From Calamus simplicifolius (taxonomy: Eukaryota > Streptophyta > Magnoliopsida > Arecales > Arecaceae): DNA of 64,000 bases. Below are positions 47,723-58,174 of the stretch, piece by piece. The stretch is from positions 442,405-506,404 of the forward strand of contig UESW01005002.1 of the NCBI GenBank assembly GCA_900491605.1. Direction: 5' to 3'. A program made the translations under genes and the position numbers. The notes under the pieces were generated by a model. That model was not told the origin of the DNA. It searched no databases and saw only the letters and a program-made list of their open reading frames with translations. Each line of letters opens with the position of its first letter. Positions within the stretch are counted from its first letter, which is position 1.

Positions 47723-48039
47723 GTTAATCTTGTGTAATGTGAGATGAGCATCGAGCATGAGCAGTTTTGGTTTTGGTTAGTTGGACCCGGGAAGTCTGTA
47801 ATTTAAGTAAAGCTCCCTACAATCAATTAAAACGTTGCCTTTCCTTTATTTATTTATTTATTTCTGCTTGTAGGTGGGATTGGCTTGTCCGGATTAGTCA
47901 TATTAGTTAGTGATATTTTTTAGATTCAATGATGTCATTGACAATAATGAAAAGTTAATGATGATGAGAACAGAGAACCGGAAACGAAAGAGGAATGTGA
48001 GATGCATGCAAAGCAAAAGAGAGAGCAAGTGAAAGAAAA
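47723..48039. other. Host sequence between the two Tat elements (former CP33 3' flank)
   Basis: About 317 bp of single-copy-looking sequence that would have followed position 33227 before element 1 inserted. It is T/A-rich with possible poly(A) motifs and may hold the original CP33 3'UTR end. No coding region is seen. Confidence 0.6.
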
Positions 48040-48908
48040 TGGCTGATCCAGCACCGTTAAAGTTAATGATAACGGTGTCCTGCTTCGCCTCCGGGATATC
48101 ATTCTACCTTCGAAGCTCGCTTCGGCATCATTCGGCCTCCGAAGCCATCATTCAACCTTCGAAGCCCACTTCGGCCTTCGAGGCATCATTCAACCTCCGA
48201 AACCCGCTTCGACCTCCTTCAGCCTCGGGCTTTTCAGCCTCGGCCTTGAGCTTCCGTCATGGTCTGGCCCTTGGGACCAATAGTTTATAGCTACGAGCCA
48301 CCTGGCACGCCCACATGATCCACTACTCGCTGCTACAGTGCATCGCCATGCCTCATTAAGGCGCATGGCCCACCATATACCCGTAACAGTGCGTGGCCAT
48401 ACCCGTTACGGCATGTGGTCCACCACTCGTCTGCAACTATATATGGCCATATCTCGTTGCGGAGTACGATCCTACGGCTGCATATGGCCATACATCATAA
48501 CGGCGTGCGCCTGGTGCAACCATAGCCACCCGACACGCATATCGTATTGGCAGGTGGCAAATGAGGCAGGACACATCTGACATGCCCACGATCTGTCACT
48601 ATCAACCTCGCCTTTTTGTCTGTTATCGGATAGCAGTATCTCAAAATCATGAACCTTCTGGAAGCATAAGAGAGGGAGATCTTGGAACAGATATAAAAAG
48701 GCCCACACTTGCAACAAAGGGAGGATCCTGAACCCTAACTCTCTAGCTTTCTTCTGCTAGCTAACTCTTTTCTGTTCCCGAGTGACTGACTTGAGCGTCG
48801 GAGGGTCCCCATCGGAACATCCGGTCTCCGGGGACTTTTCTTGCAGGAGTCTGGACGAGGAGGACCTTCGTTTCCCTGGTGCTCAAGGAAGGTGACTCAG
48901 CGTCAACA
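48040..48908 (+). repeat. 5' LTR of element 2
   Basis: 869 bp ending CGTCAACA. It holds repeated CTTCGGCCTCCGAAGCC-type words, a TATA-like GATATAAAAAGG near 48690, and CTTGAGCGTCGGAGGGTC at 48790-48807. The first bases upstream of TGGCTG differ from the 3' copy (TGATATGGCTG), so the border may be 5 bp earlier. Confidence 0.85.
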
Positions 48909-48910
48909 GA

Positions 48911-48928
48911 TTGGCGTGCCAGGAAGGG
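48911..48928 (+). promoter_or_regulatory. Primer binding site of element 2
   Basis: TTGGCGTGCCAGGAAGGG starts two bases after the LTR end, like element 1. Confidence 0.75.
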
Positions 48929-48952
48929 GGGAAGAAGGAAAAAGCTTCAAAC

Positions 48953-50510
48953 ATGTCATCGACCGCTTCTCTTTCCCCGAGCTTTCTTCTGCAATGGTGA
49001 CAACCCGTGTGCGAGAGGTCTCCGCCAGTCATGCTGGGGGGCAGCATCAAGGGGCTGATCCGCTAGCGTTTGGGCCCTCAGCTCCCCTAGCGACGTCCCT
49101 GCACCGCCATAGCAGCTTCAAGAAGACCGGCTTGCTGCCCTTGCCGCGCAAGTCCAATCTTTGGCGACCGTGGTCCAAGGCCTGCAGCATCAAGCAGCGG
49201 CTACTCAGCACCCGGAGCCTCTCCCGTCAGTGCTAGGGGTGATCCAACCCAGCCAACACTCTTCTCGGAGGAGATCTCCCATCTGAGAAGCTCGCCACCG
49301 CCGCGCTTTGCCCAAGCCTCACCGCCGGGAAACCCCCAGGAGGCCCCGGTCACCCTCTCGCCATGCCAGTGCATCTCCCAAGCGGTGGCATGGGAGGGAG
49401 GCGGAGCGCCTTCGTCAGATCGCCGCCACTCTTCCCCCTCCTCGGAATCCTCGAGGGAGGGGTCCTTTGGCAGAATAGCCTGCTGAGCTGAGCACCAGCT
49501 CGACGAGTACAACCAGCAGTTGAAGGAGCTCAGCAGTCGGATCACCAACCCACCAGAGGTGGATTACGATAGCCGGCCACTGTTGTCCCACGGATCATGG
49601 AGGAGCCGATCTCAACCCGGTTTCGCCTTCCTTAGCTGGACCCGTATGACGGGACCACGGACCCCCTGGACCATTTAGAAAGTTACAAGGTCCTCATGCA
49701 GGTCCATGGGGCAACCAATTCGCTTCTATGCATCGCTTTCCCCGCCACTTTGAAGAAAGCTGCTCGAGCTTGGTACTCCCGCCTGCTGCCGCGGAGTATC
49801 GACTCCTTCCGCCAGCTGAAGAGGGCCTTCCTCGCCCATTTTGACGCATGTCGAAAGATTCCAAGGGTGGCAGATAGTCTCTTCTCAGTCCAGTAAAAGA
49901 GTGGCGAGTCCCTGCGAGACTACGTCGCTCAGTTTAAGGAGGCAGCCCTGGAGGTCTACAACCTCAAGGACTCCGTGGCCACCCTAGCATTAAAGCGAGG
50001 GCTCCGCCCCTCCCACTTCGCATACTCCCTCGATAAGAAGCCACCCGGCTCCTACGCTGAGCTTTTAAGCTGGGCCCAGAAGTATATCCGCACTGACGAG
50101 GCTGACTCCTTCTAGCGCGAGGCTAGCGGAGGCACCACCAAGAAGCCGGCCCGTCCAAAGCCTGCTGAAGTTCAACCCAGAGGCCTGAGCCCCCCTCGTC
50201 GACCGGACAATCATCCCCGAGCTCTTGCACCAAGGGACAGGCCCTACACTCCTTTGCTCACCCCGATATGGCACATCATGCTCGAGATCGAGGGCGAGCC
50301 CTATCTCCAGCGCCCTCCTCCACTGAACCCGAAGATCCCTCGCAACAAGAACCTTACTGCCGCTACCACCGGGACCATGGCCACGACACCGACGACTGTC
50401 ACCAACTGAAGAAGGCGATAGAGGACCTTATCCAGCGTGGCCACTTAGGGAAGTTCGTCCAGAGGAACAACTCGGTGCTTCTGGCCCATCAGGGCCTCTG
50501 CCATCGATGA
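48953..50510 (+). pseudogene. gag of Tat element 2
   Basis: The capsid region is clear: CIAFPATLKKAARAWYSRL, IDSFRQLKRAFLAHF, and, after a TAG near 49896, ESLRDYVAQFKEAALEV and YAELLSWAQKYI. A basic linker and a zinc-knuckle-like CRYHRDHGHDTDDCHQLK (about 50360-50415) follow. Stops and frameshifts occur, including TAG after DSF near 50115. Confidence 0.85.
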
Positions 50511-53500
50511 TCGACAATGCTCAAACCGAGAAGATGGTGGCGATGATTTCCTGGAGGGCAGATGGCCCATCCAAGAGGCCGAGGGAGAAGGGAGAGTTAG
50601 ATTCTGTAATCCCTTTTTCTAAAAGGGACCTAGAGGGGGTGGTCAATAAAAACGATGATAGCGTCGTTGTGTCTATGACGATAGCTAAGCATCCTGTAAA
50701 AAGAATTTTGGTTGATAGTGGGAGCTCGGTGGATGTTTTAAATTATGATGCTTTTGTTCGCATGAACCTGTCACCCGACCTACTTCGGCCTGTCACCACG
50801 CCCTGATGGGGTTCACGGAGACTCCATGAAGGTCGAGGGAGAGGTCACTCTTCCTGTCACGGCTGGCACGGCCCTACGCCAAAGTACAGTTCTCATGAGC
50901 TTCCTGGTGGTTCGGGTGCCTCTCGCCTATAATGCCATACTCGGAAGGCTCGGACTTAACCTCTTGGATGTCGTTATCTCCACCAAAAGGCTCCTGGTGA
51001 GATTCCCAACTAGCGAAGGGGTCGGGGAGATGTGGGGGGAGCAGAACCCACCGCTACTGTGCTGCCACATGGCCCCTAGCCCTCAGAGGGTGACGCCCAC
51101 ACCTGCACCAGAAGCGCTGGACCCCCGAGACTCGAAGAGGAGGGGGGAACCGGCCGAGCACCTGCTAGCCTTTCCTAGGAGAAGACCCAGCGCGGACTAT
51201 TCAAGTTGGGGCCCTGCTTCCGAGGAGGCCTGTAACCAACTCCTTGCCTTTCTACGAGCCAATGCTGATATCTTCGTCTGGTTGGCATCCGACATGCCGG
51301 GCATTCTGGAGAAGGTGATTACCCACCAACTCAACATCAAGCCGGAGTGCCGACCCGTTCGGCAGAAGAAGAGGAGATTGCTTCAGACAGACAGAAGGCC
51401 ATAGATGAAGAGGTGCGCAAGCTGACGGCGGCCGGACACATTCGCGAGGTGCACTACCCCGACTGGCTGGCAAATGTTGTAATGGTCTGCAAGGCCAATG
51501 GAAGTTGGAGGATGTGTGTGGACTTCACCGACCTCAACAAGGCGTACCCCAAGGACAGTTTCCTGCTACCTCGGATCGACTAGCTGGTAGATGCTACGTC
51601 CGACCACGAGACCTTCAGTTTTATGGATGCATTCTCGAGGTACAACCAGATTAGGATGAATCCGGCTGATGAAGAGGTGACCTCCTTCGTCACCAAGAAA
51701 GGGATTTACTGTTATAAGGTGATGTTGTTCGAGTTGAAGAATGCAGGAGCCACCTACCAGAGGTTGATGAACAAGGTCTTCGAGGACCAGATCATGCGCA
51801 ACATGGAGGTGTACGTGGATGATATGCTGACCAAGAGCACCCACGCCATGGACCATGTTGCCGACCTTGCGGAGACCTTCGCCAACCTGCGCCAATACCG
51901 AATGAGGCTGAACCCCCGCAAGTGCGCCTTCGGAGTTGCAGTGGATAAGTTCCTGGGCTTCATGGTGACACAGCGAGGAATTAAAGCCAGCCCAGACAAA
52001 ATCCAAGCCATATTGGATATGAGGCCCCAGCTAATAAGAGAGAGGTGCAGTGTCTGACTAGGAGGGTGCCAGCCTTGAGTCGCTTCTTGTGAAGGTCAGC
52101 GGAAAGGTGTTTGCCCTTCTTTAAGGCGCTGCGTAAAGTCAATAGCTTCGAGTGGATGAAGGAGTGTCAGGAAGCCTTCGAGGAGCTAAAGAAGTTTCTA
52201 TCCACTCCTCCGTTGCTGTCCAAGCCAAGGGGCGGGGAGGAACTCTTTTTGTATCTTGCAGCCTCCCCCGAGGCCGTCAGCTCTGTGCTTGTCCGCATGG
52301 ATGCCGATGGGATCCAGAAGCCGATCTACTACACTAGCAAAGTGCTCCATGACGCCGAGACGAGATACTCCAAGACCGAGAAGATCATTTTCACCCTAGT
52401 GGTCTCTGCCCAACGCTTCCAACCCTACTTCCAAGCTCATCTAATTATGGTGCACACAGACCAACCACTTCGGACTATCTTGTCCCGTCCTGACACTTCC
52501 GGTCGGCTGGCCAAATGGGCCATCAAGTTGGGGGAGTTTGATTGATCCATTCGGCCAAGGCCTGCAATGAAGTCCCAGGTGTTATCTGACTTTCTAGTCG
52601 AGTGCACTTGGGCAGAGGAGCATCCGGAGGAGTTGCACTCGAAGGCACACATGGAGTCCCCTACAGCCGAGGGAGTGGGGAAGGAAGACTGGATCCTTCA
52701 TGTGGATGGAGCAGTTAATTCTCAAGGGAGTGGAGCTGGACTTATTCTTGCAAGCCCCGAGGGAGAGGTGGTGGAGTATGCCCTCTGGTTTCTATTTCCG
52801 GCCACCAACAACCAAGCTGAGTATGAAGCCTTGCTAGCAGGGATGAAGCTAGCCAAGGAGTTCGGTGCGAAGAGTCTGAGAGCCTTCACGGACCCCCAGC
52901 TGGTCTCCGGACAGGTCGCCGGGGAATATGAGGCCATAGACCCAGTCATGTCTCGTTACCTAAGTAAGGTTCAGTCCTAAGCCTCTTGGTTTTCATATTT
53001 CCGCGTTAGCTACATTCCCCGGGCAGAGAATGCCAGGGCTGATGCATTGTCCCGCTTGGCCACTTCGGCTGACGGGACCTTGGGAAGGACGTACGTGGAG
53101 CATCTGCAAGTCCCGAGCATTGAAGCGGCAGTGGAGGAGGCACTGCTGATCGAGCAGGAGCCCTTCTGGATGGATGCCTACATGCGATACTTGACCGATG
53201 GCACCCTCCCTGAAGACCCGGATGAGGCCAGCTACTCAGGCGACGGGCTTCGAGGTTCCTGATGATGGACGGGATGCTCTACCGAAGATCATTCTCATAC
53301 TCGGTCCTCAAGTGCGTCGGGCCTATTGAAGCTGACTACATTTTGCGAGAAATCCATGAAGGCATATGCGGGAGTCATCTGGGGGCCAGAGCCCTGGCGT
53401 ACAAGGCCCTGCGGTAGGGGTATTATTGGCTGACCATGAGGAAGGACACGGCCGAGCTTGTCAAGAAGTGTGATAGCTGCCAGCGCCATGCCAATATCCA

Positions 53501-56440
53501 GTGGCAGCCGATATCTCAGCTAACCCCTCTGGCGGCACCTTGGCTCTTTGCCCAGTGGGGGATGGACATCTTAGGGCCGTTCCCTCCTGCCTCTGGTTAG
53601 CGTAAGTTCCTGCTGGTGGCTGTCGACCACTTCACCAAATGGATCGAGGCTGATGCACTTACCAAGATCACTGAGAGTAAGGTGAGGTCCTTTTTTTGGA
53701 AGTCTATAATATGCCGGTTTGGGCTCCTACATACCTTGGTCACCGATAATGGCCGGCAGTTAGACAACGCATCTTTACGAGGATTCTATGCTGAGCTAGG
53801 CATCCTTCAACGATTCACCTCGGTAGGCCACCCTCAGACCAATGGTGCGGCCGAGGTGACCAACCGCATTATCCTCTAAGGACTGAGAGCCCGGCTTGAT
53901 GACTACAAAGGGCGTTGGGTGGAGGAGCTTCCCAATGTGCTATGGGCCTACCACACAATGCCACGAGTCCCCACCGGAGAGACCCCCTTCAGCCTCGTCT
54001 TTGGATCCGAGGCCATCTTTCCTATGGAGATCGGCGTCCTGAGCCCCAGAGTGGAAGCCTACAGCGAGGAAGACAACCCAAGCCAGTTGCGGGCCAACCT
54101 CGACCTAGTGGAGGAGGTGCGGGACCGGGCGCGACTCCAGATGGTAGCCTACCACCAGCAGACGGCCAGGTATTACACCTTCGTTCACCTTAGAACCTTC
54201 TTGCCGGGAGATCTAGTCCTCCGGCGGGCCAAAGTCTCAAAGCCGATGGAGGGAGGCAAATTAGCACCAAACTGGGAGGGGCTCTACCGAGTCACCGAGG
54301 CACTCCGCCATGGAGCGTATAAAATTAAAGAGCTTGATGGAAAGCCACTCTCGCGGACGTGGAACTGTAGGGAGAAACAATCCCCGAGGCATGCATATTT
54401 TAAAATTTTGATAACAATTATCAATGCAGAATTTTAAAGATTACATACTAATCTAACTAACATGCATCAAGATCATCTTTGCCTTGTATATAGGATCGAT
54501 TGATCCAAAATATGCATATAAATAAAAATATCAAGATCATATCTTGATCTTCAAGATGACTAGTCATACTACTTATCGTGAAGCCTGCCTTAAGATCTAG
54601 GGATCAAATCGCTTACCTTAAGAACAGTAGGTAAATCCTTATTGCTCTGCAGCCGTTCAATCGTCCGGCCTCTAGTATCGTCCACGCGAAGCCCCGAATG
54701 ATCAGATTTCCGGGAGTGCTAGCTCGCGAAAAAATATCTTTACTGATCTTGAATCCTCCACTTGAATCTTCCTCTAAGATCCACCACGCTTCCGCTAACA
54801 CTAGTATCACCAGAATTTTTATTCTAACCTTTTTAGAATTACAATTCATGACATATCATGTATTGTTGTTCTACATTTTCTAGTGAGGGAATGCCCTCTA
54901 TTTATAGTCTCAATTTAGCCTTAACATTGAATTTGACATTAAGAATTCCATCGTTTGGTAAAAGTGAAGAGACGCCGAAGGCGCGGCGCTTGGTTAATTT
55001 CGACGCTCGGCGAGAACCAAGGAGACACGGCGTTTGGTTTAATTCTGATGTTTGGTGAAAACCAAAGAGACGTGGCTAAATCTGACGTTCGGTGAAAACC
55101 AAAGAGTCGTGGCTAAATCCGACGTTCGGTGAAAATTAATGTTTGGCATTAAATCTACATGAGAATTTAATCTCTCATGAGATGAGATTTTAGCCATCTC
55201 ATCATATGAGATCCTTATGCGAGAGGTTTTTGTTTAGGTGATGGTTTAATCTGATTTGAATTTATTTGACTAAACCCACATAGATCATGGTCCAAGCCCA
55301 AATCAAATTTGGCTAGTTCTGAATCTATTTAAATCCAAATCAAGTCTAATTTCAAATCAATATTTGAAATTGACTAGTCTTTCTAATAGACTTAAACCAA
55401 ATTGAATCTTATTCAATTGTACTTAACCCAATTGAGATAATTCAATCAATCAAATTGATTAATTAAATCATATATGATTCTCAATCATTGATCAGCAAAC
55501 AGATCATCCTAGGAAACTTCTATGCGTGTGACTCTCTAGGTTCGAACCTAAGCCGATAGCATAGAAACAACTTTCTATACTAATCGATGTGCCCATCTAG
55601 CAATGGAACCCGACGTCCGGATAGGTCGAAGAGTTTCGAGCAAACTCCAAGAACCCTAAGAAATAGTTACCGTATAATTCATCCTCTTGATCACAAATGC
55701 TAAGGATGGCTTAAGAGCCTGTCAACTCTAAATAGCAAATCCATAAAGTGATTTCAATTTTAGTGATCATGTGACTTTCACATGAAGTGCCTTGGCCAAG
55801 GTCTTGCTAAATTGAAACACAAGCATTTCTCCTTTTAACGGGATAGGTCAAATTCCATCTTGATCCACAACTGACTACCACAAGTACTTGACTGCACCTA
55901 GTAACCTTTCGTAGCTGGATTAGAAATCAGGTGGTCCGGCACCTAAGTACAATGAGTTGCTTGTAAGCCACTGGTTGTGATCTTTAGGTCTGATGGATAC
56001 TTATACCTATATCTTCTCGGATTAACTCTTGACAGTAGAGTATCCGGAAATGAGTCACGTTCGATGAAATGTACTCCTACCCTTTCACCTGTATGTCATA
56101 CCAGTGTCTCTACACTCCTTGGTTAAGAGGACAACCAATAATATGATATACAACATCCTATAATTGATAGTACTATGGCCCTATCATAGTATATCATATG
56201 GTCGCGAACCTTTTTGAGGACCTTCAAAGATAAATCCTCCTTTATCGTGAAGGAAGATCCTAAGGGATTCATTACAATCAGGAGTATTAAGAAGATGTTC
56301 TTATAATGAATAAACTGCAAATAACTTTTATTAATATATCAATTTATATATAATTTACATTAGCACAATCATCAAATGATTGGCTTTAGGATACAATTCC
56401 CAACAGGAACGCCGACAACTTTCGTCGGTACTATCAATAG
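50511..56440 (+). pseudogene. pol of Tat element 2, interrupted by a solo LTR
   Basis: The protease has ILVDSGSSVDVL (about 50705). RT (51330-52060) has FTDLNKAYPKDSF and YVDDMLTKS. RNase H is at 52110-52545 with YYTSKVLHDAETRYSKTEK. The second RNase H is at 52680-52980 with ILHVDGAVNSQG and NNQAEYEALLAG. Integrase runs 53340-54365 with GMDILGPF, VTDNG and GAAEVTN. In-frame stops at 51581, 53415, 53598 and 53877 all fall where element 1 has Gln. The reading frame is cut after Trp-Asn at 54365, and the last codons resume at 56411-56440 beyond the solo LTR. Defective. Confidence 0.9.
54366..56405 (-). mobile_element. Solo LTR, probably Copia, nested in pol of element 2
   Basis: 2040 bp, TGTAGGGAGAAAC at the left and TTCCCAACA at the right, flanked by a perfect TSD GGAAC (54361-54365, 56406-56410). 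Removing it restores the pol frame to its terminal codons. On the minus strand it starts TGTTGGGAATTGTATCC and has a TATA box CTATAAATAG (54898-54907). No PBS, PPT or coding region is present, so it is a solo LTR from recombination. The Copia assignment is by resemblance of the ends. Confidence 0.88.
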
Positions 56441-56519
56441 TGTACCCTCTCCTTACGTTAAATTTTATGTTTGCACTCTTCCGGGCTCTTGACCCGCTAT
56501 TAATAAATACAAGTTCGAG

Positions 56520-57850
56520 CATCTCAGGCTCTTAACAAAAAGCCCAATGTACCATTGGCATCGAAGACCCAATGTACCATCGGATTCAAAAAGCCCGAGG
56601 CCAACTCGGCATGGAAAGCTCAGTGTACCACTGGCAGACCGATGTACCATCGGCTCTCAACAAAAATCCCAATGTATCATTGGCATCGAAGACCCAATGT
56701 ACCATCAATTCAAAAAGCCTGAGGCCAACTCGGCATGGAAAGCCTAGTGTACCACTGGCAGACCGATGTACCATCGGCTCTCAACAAAAATCCAATGTAC
56801 CATTGGCATTGAAGACCCGATGTACCATCGGATTCAAAAAGCCCAAGGCCAACTCGGCATGGAAAGCCCAGTGTACCACTGGCAGACCGATGTACTATTG
56901 CTCTCAACAAAAAGCCCAATGTACCATTGGCATTGAAGACCCGATGTACCATCGGATTCAAAAAGCCCAAGGTCAACTCGGCATGGAAAGCCCAGTGTAC
57001 CACTGGCAGACCGATGTACCATCAGCTCTCAACAAAAAGCTACCAATCGATGTACATCATTGGCCAACTCGAGCCCAGTGTGCCACCCGATGTACCATCG
57101 GCTCTCAATAAAAAGGTACCATTGGCATCGAAGACCCGATGTACCATCGGATTCAAAAAGCCCGAGGCCAACTCGACATGGAAAGGCCAGTGTGCCACTG
57201 GCAGACCGATGTACCATCGGCTCTCAACAAAAAGCCTAATATACCATTGGCATCGAAGACCCGATGTACTATCGGATCAAAAAGCCCGAGGCCAACTCGC
57301 ATGAAAAGCCTAGTGTACCACTGGCAGACCGATGTACTATTGGCTCTCAACAAAAAGCCCAATATACTATTGGCATTGAAGACCCGATGTACCATCGGAT
57401 TCAAAAATCCCGAGGCCAACTCGGCATAGAAAGCCCAGGTACCACTGGCAGACCGATGTACCATCGGCTCTCAACAAAAAGCCCAATGTACCATTGGCAT
57501 TGAAGACCCGATGTACCATCGGATTCAAAAGCCGAGGCCAACTCGGCATGGAAAGCCCAGTGTACCACTGGCAGACCGATGTACCATCGGCTCTCAACAA
57601 AAAGCCCAATATACCATTAGCATCGAAGACCTGATGTACCATCAGATTCAAAAAGCTCGAGGCCAACTCGGCATGGAAAGCCCAGTGTACCACTGGCAGA
57701 CCGATGTACCATCGGCTCTCAATAAAAAGCCCAATGTACCATTGGCATCGAAGACCCAATGTACCATCAGATTCAAAAATCTCGAGGCCAGCTCGGCATG
57801 GAAAGCCCAGTGTACCACTAGCACACCGATGTACTACCGGCTCTCAAAGA
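56520..57850. repeat. Hairpin array of element 2, ~120-bp unit with four hairpins
   Basis: About 11 units contain the hairpins CCAATG-TAC-CATTGG, CCGATG-TAC-CATCGG, CCGAG-GCCAA-CTCGG and CCAGTG-TAC-CACTGG, then the CCGATG form again before CTCTCAACAAAAAGC. The stems share the TAC loop. Sporadic paired variants include CTGATG-TAC-CATCAG (57632-57646) and CCAATA-TAC-TATTGG (57359-57373). Reading frames here are repeat artefacts. Confidence 0.9.
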
Positions 57851-58096
57851 AGCCCGAGTTTCCCTCGGCACACCGAGTGGCGCGCATCGGTCCCCAGAGG
57901 TCCGGATCCTTGGGGCAGATGCGGCCCTAAGTTTGACCTCGTCTCTCCCGAGGGTTTGGTCCTACATAACTAAGTCACTCGTGAATGGGGGAAGCTGCCC
58001 CTGGTGCCGACGAAGCCCCCAGAGGTCCCATGTCAGCAACCCAAGGACTCGGAGAAGAGATCGCAATTAGAATTTTCATTGATGGAAAAATTATAC

Positions 58097-58102
58097 TTTA
58101 TT
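58097..58102 (-). terminator. Poly(A) signal of the antisense gene of element 2
   Basis: AATAAA on the minus strand, 73 bases beyond the antisense stop codon and before the hairpin array. Confidence 0.5.
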
Positions 58103-58174
58103 GATATCAGTGTTTACAAAATGCCAACCAAGTCAAACTTGGTACAAAAACAAAAATAAAGAACTGCAATAAGC

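Noticed and set aside
56465..57973. Repeat frames on both strands in the element 2 array
   Set aside because: Open in multiple frames, no initiator context, explained by the repeat.
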